The notes beneath the pieces are model-generated. The model was given only the letters and a program-made list of their open reading frames with translations, was not told the origin of the DNA and made no database searches. Source: BP-133 sp040756995 (GTDB lineage Bacteria; Actinomycetota; Acidimicrobiia; IMCC26256; BP-133). From it: a stretch of DNA of 14,863 bases. Positions 13,327 through 14,863 of the stretch are shown piece after piece; positions within the stretch are counted from its first letter, which is position 1, and each line of letters starts with the position of its first letter. The DNA is taken from NCBI GenBank assembly GCA_040756995.1, contig JBFLYK010000090.1:1-14863 (forward strand). Direction: 5' to 3'. The position numbers were made by a program, and so were the translations under genes.

Positions 13327-13364
13327 GCGGCTCGCCGGGGTCATGGCCGGCCGGTCCCAGCCGC

Positions 13365-13370
13365 TACTTT
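13365..13370 (+). promoter_or_regulatory. Candidate -10 box for prfB, leaderless
   Basis: TACTTT (TAnnnT form) ends eight bases before the GTG at 13379. It is the most AT-rich hexamer of the 52-base gap. No Shine-Dalgarno is placed correctly before that GTG, so transcription may start at the start codon. Confidence 0.4.
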
Positions 13371-13378
13371 GCAGGGCC

Positions 13379-14506
13379 GTGCGTGACTTCTCCCCCGACC
13401 TGGCCGACCTCCGGCGCCGCCTGGAGGACGCCCGCGGCTACCTCCGCATCGACGCCGCCCGGGCCCGGCTGGCGGAGCTGGAGAAGGAAGCCAGCGACCC
13501 CTCCCTGTGGGACGACCCCGAGGCCGCCCGGAAGGTGACCACCGAGCTGTCCCGGGTCAAGGACGACGTCGACCTCGTCGACGGCCTCGAGCTCCGCCTC
13601 TCCGACCTGGAGACGCTCGACGAACTGGCCCGGGAGGAGGGCGACGAGTCGCTGGAGGACGAGATCGCCGGCGGCGTGGCCAGCCTCGACCGCGACCTGG
13701 CCGCCCTCGACCTCCAGGCCCTCTTCACCGGCGAGCACGACGAGCGTGACGCCATCTGCGAGATCCACTCCGGCGCCGGGGGCACGGACGCCGCGGACTG
13801 GGCGGAGATGATGCTGCGCATGTACCGCCGGTGGGCCGAGCGGCGGGGCTTCGCCATCGAGATCGACGAGCTGACCCCCGGCGAAGAGGCCGGCATCAGC
13901 TCCGTGACGTTCACGGTCAAGGGGCGTCACGCCTACGGCCTGCTGTCCAGTGAGAAGGGCGTGCACCGCCTGGTGCGGATCTCGCCCTTCGACTCCCAGG
14001 CCCGGCGGCACACCGCCTTCGCCTCCCTCGACGCCGTGCCCGTCCTCGAGGAGGCCGAGGAACCGGAGATCAACGCCGAGGACCTCCGGATCGACACCTA
14101 CCGGTCCCAGGGCGCCGGCGGCCAGCACGTCAACGTCACCGACTCGGCGGTGCGGATCACCCACCTGCCGACCGGCATCGTGGTCTCCTGCCAGAACGAG
14201 CGGTCCCAGCACCAGAACCGCGCCAAGGCGATGCAGATCCTCGGGGCCCGCCTGGCCGAACTGGCCCGCGAGGAGCGGCGCAAGGAGATGGAGGCCCTCT
14301 CCGGCGAGAAGCGCGACGTCGCCTGGGGGAACCAGATCCGCTCCTACGTGCTGGCTCCCTACCAGCTGGTGAAGGACCTCCGCACCGACTACGAGACAGG
14401 CAACGTCAGCGCCGTCCTCGACGGCGAGATCGACGACTTCATGGAGGCCTACCTCCAGTGGCGCCGGCGGGAGAACACCGCCGCCGCCGATTCGAAGTCG
14501 GGCTAG
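13379..14506 (+). CDS. prfB: Peptide chain release factor 2
   Basis: 375 residues, about the usual length of actinobacterial RF2. RF2 frees the finished peptide at UAA and UGA stop codons on the ribosome. Identifying residues are the stop-recognition tripeptide SPF (202-204, in RISPFDSQARRHT) and the catalytic GAGGQ (245-249, Gln249 methylated in other species). N-terminal helices (LRRRLEDARGYLRID, LAELEKEASDPSLWDD) and the GAGGTDAADWAEMMLRMY segment are typical. The GTG at 13379 is chosen because the conserved N-terminus begins there; an ATG at 13343 would add 12 residues without family support, and the frame is open much further upstream only by chance. No in-frame UGA or CTTTGA slippage site occurs, so the autoregulatory +1 frameshift known from E. 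coli prfB is absent, as in other actinobacteria. Confidence 0.97.
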   Translation: MRDFSPDLADLRRRLEDARGYLRIDAARARLAELEKEASDPSLWDDPEAARKVTTELSRVKDDVDLVDGLELRLSDLETLDELAREEGDESLEDEIAGGVASLDRDLAALDLQALFTGEHDERDAICEIHSGAGGTDAADWAEMMLRMYRRWAERRGFAIEIDELTPGEEAGISSVTFTVKGRHAYGLLSSEKGVHRLVRISPFDSQARRHTAFASLDAVPVLEEAEEPEINAEDLRIDTYRSQGAGGQHVNVTDSAVRITHLPTGIVVSCQNERSQHQNRAKAMQILGARLAELAREERRKEMEALSGEKRDVAWGNQIRSYVLAPYQLVKDLRTDYETGNVSAVLDGEIDDFMEAYLQWRRRENTAAADSKSG

Positions 14507-14863
14507 GCCGGGCCCGGCGGGCCGGCGGGCCGACCGGCCTGGACCCGCACCGCCTGGGTGCCCCAGACCCGCCCCACGCACAGCCCCACGGTGGCGGCCA
14601 GCACGGCGGCGAAGACGATCGGCAGCACCGGGCGGCCCGGCGATGAAACCGGCGTGGTGGCCACGACCGGGACGATCCGGTCGGAGAAGTTCTGGGCCAG
14701 GAAGTCACGGTCGGCGAAGATCGGCCGGGCCGCCGTGGTGGTCGTGGTCTCCGGCGGGGGCGGCGCGACCGGCGGGGCGGCGAGCTGCTCCAGGGGCGGA
14801 GGAGGCGGAGGCGGCGGCGCGGTGGTCGTCGTGCTCGGCGGCTGCGTCGTCGTGGTGGTCGGC
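14503..14863 (-). CDS. Membrane-anchored protein with Thr/Pro-rich linkers (C-terminal part)
   Basis: Read on the minus strand from the window's right edge, a frame stays open for 119 codons to a TAG at 14505-14503; its start lies outside. In order it encodes a Thr run with Pro (TTTTTQPPSTTTT), eight Pro in a row, LEQLAAPVAPPPPETTTTT, a folded-looking piece ARPIFADRDFLAQNFSDRIVPVV, and a single hydrophobic helix VLPIVFAAVLAATVGLCVG, then an 18-residue tail with Arg. Thr/Pro linkers of this kind are common in actinobacterial exported proteins; with an N-terminal signal this would be a wall-spanning protein with a C-terminal membrane anchor. There is no LPXTG motif. Convergent with prfB: the two stop codons share the palindrome CTAG. 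Function is not recognised. Confidence 0.7.
   Translation of the reverse strand, partial: PTTTTTQPPSTTTTAPPPPPPPPLEQLAAPPVAPPPPETTTTTAARPIFADRDFLAQNFSDRIVPVVATTPVSSPGRPVLPIVFAAVLAATVGLCVGRVWGTQAVRVQAGRPAGPPGPA

Noticed and set aside
12863..13378. Long N-terminal extension of prfB
   Set aside because: The extra 172 codons are Ala/Thr/Gly low complexity, overlap the secreted protein, and RF2's conserved N-terminus begins at 13379.
12936..13538. Third forward open frame across the repeat-protein region
   Set aside because: Pro/Arg-rich, crosses into prfB, no start signal; open only because GC-rich sequence lacks stops.
13364..14581. 405-residue minus-strand open frame opposite prfB
   Set aside because: prfB has GGQ and SPF motifs; the antisense product is Gly/Val/Leu-rich shadow sequence.
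14506..14581. GC-rich inverted segments after prfB as a rho-independent terminator
   Set aside because: No T-run follows, and the stretch is coding for the convergent minus-strand gene.

Overview
This is a GC-rich window (very high G/C at third codon positions, many GTG starts, Thr/Pro- and Ala/Pro/Gly-rich linkers in exported proteins, candidate leaderless promoters). It fits an actinobacterium, perhaps of the Acidimicrobiia type, but no rRNA or other phylogenetic marker beyond prfB is present, so the class is inference. No tRNA, rRNA, CRISPR array, insertion sequence or transposase was seen. Coding density is close to complete and no gene-free stretch exceeds about 60 bases.

Positions 1-11197 hold twelve same-strand genes packed so tightly that one transcription unit is the simplest reading. 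Junctions are gaps of 12, 2 and 6 bases, overlaps of 14 and 71 bases, and six 4-base ATGA/GTGA overlaps. The first part (1-4865) is a complete Liv/HAAT-type ABC importer: a solute-binding protein whose N-terminus lies outside the window, two permeases and two ATPases. The second ATPase has Arg instead of the Walker A Lys. A secreted protein of unknown function (4795-5751) starts deep inside the second ATPase gene.

The second part (5758-9160) is a Gld/Nos-like ABC-2 cassette: an ATPase, a permease fused to a GldG-like auxiliary domain, and a membrane-anchored DUF4340-like protein. The last part (9157-11197) encodes a lipoprotein with a SurA-N-like segment but no isomerase domain, a CopD-like membrane protein with an extra extracytoplasmic domain, and a small YtkA/FixH/CopC-like protein whose predicted mature form begins with His. 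Together these suggest an envelope system combining uptake, mechanical or export ABC work, folding and perhaps copper handling. That joint role is inference.

The operon runs tail-to-tail into a minus-strand flavoprotein of the thioredoxin-reductase type with a CPYC motif (11154-12092). Divergent from it, across a 47-base gap, is an XRE-cupin regulator (12140-12712). Both may be leaderless genes read from back-to-back promoters. Then come a secreted Gly/Trp/His/Arg-rich repeat protein (12757-13326) and prfB, peptide chain release factor 2 (13379-14506), without the programmed frameshift seen in many other bacteria. The right end holds the C-terminal part of a minus-strand membrane-anchored protein with Thr/Pro-rich linkers. 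Its stop codon and that of prfB share one CTAG palindrome.
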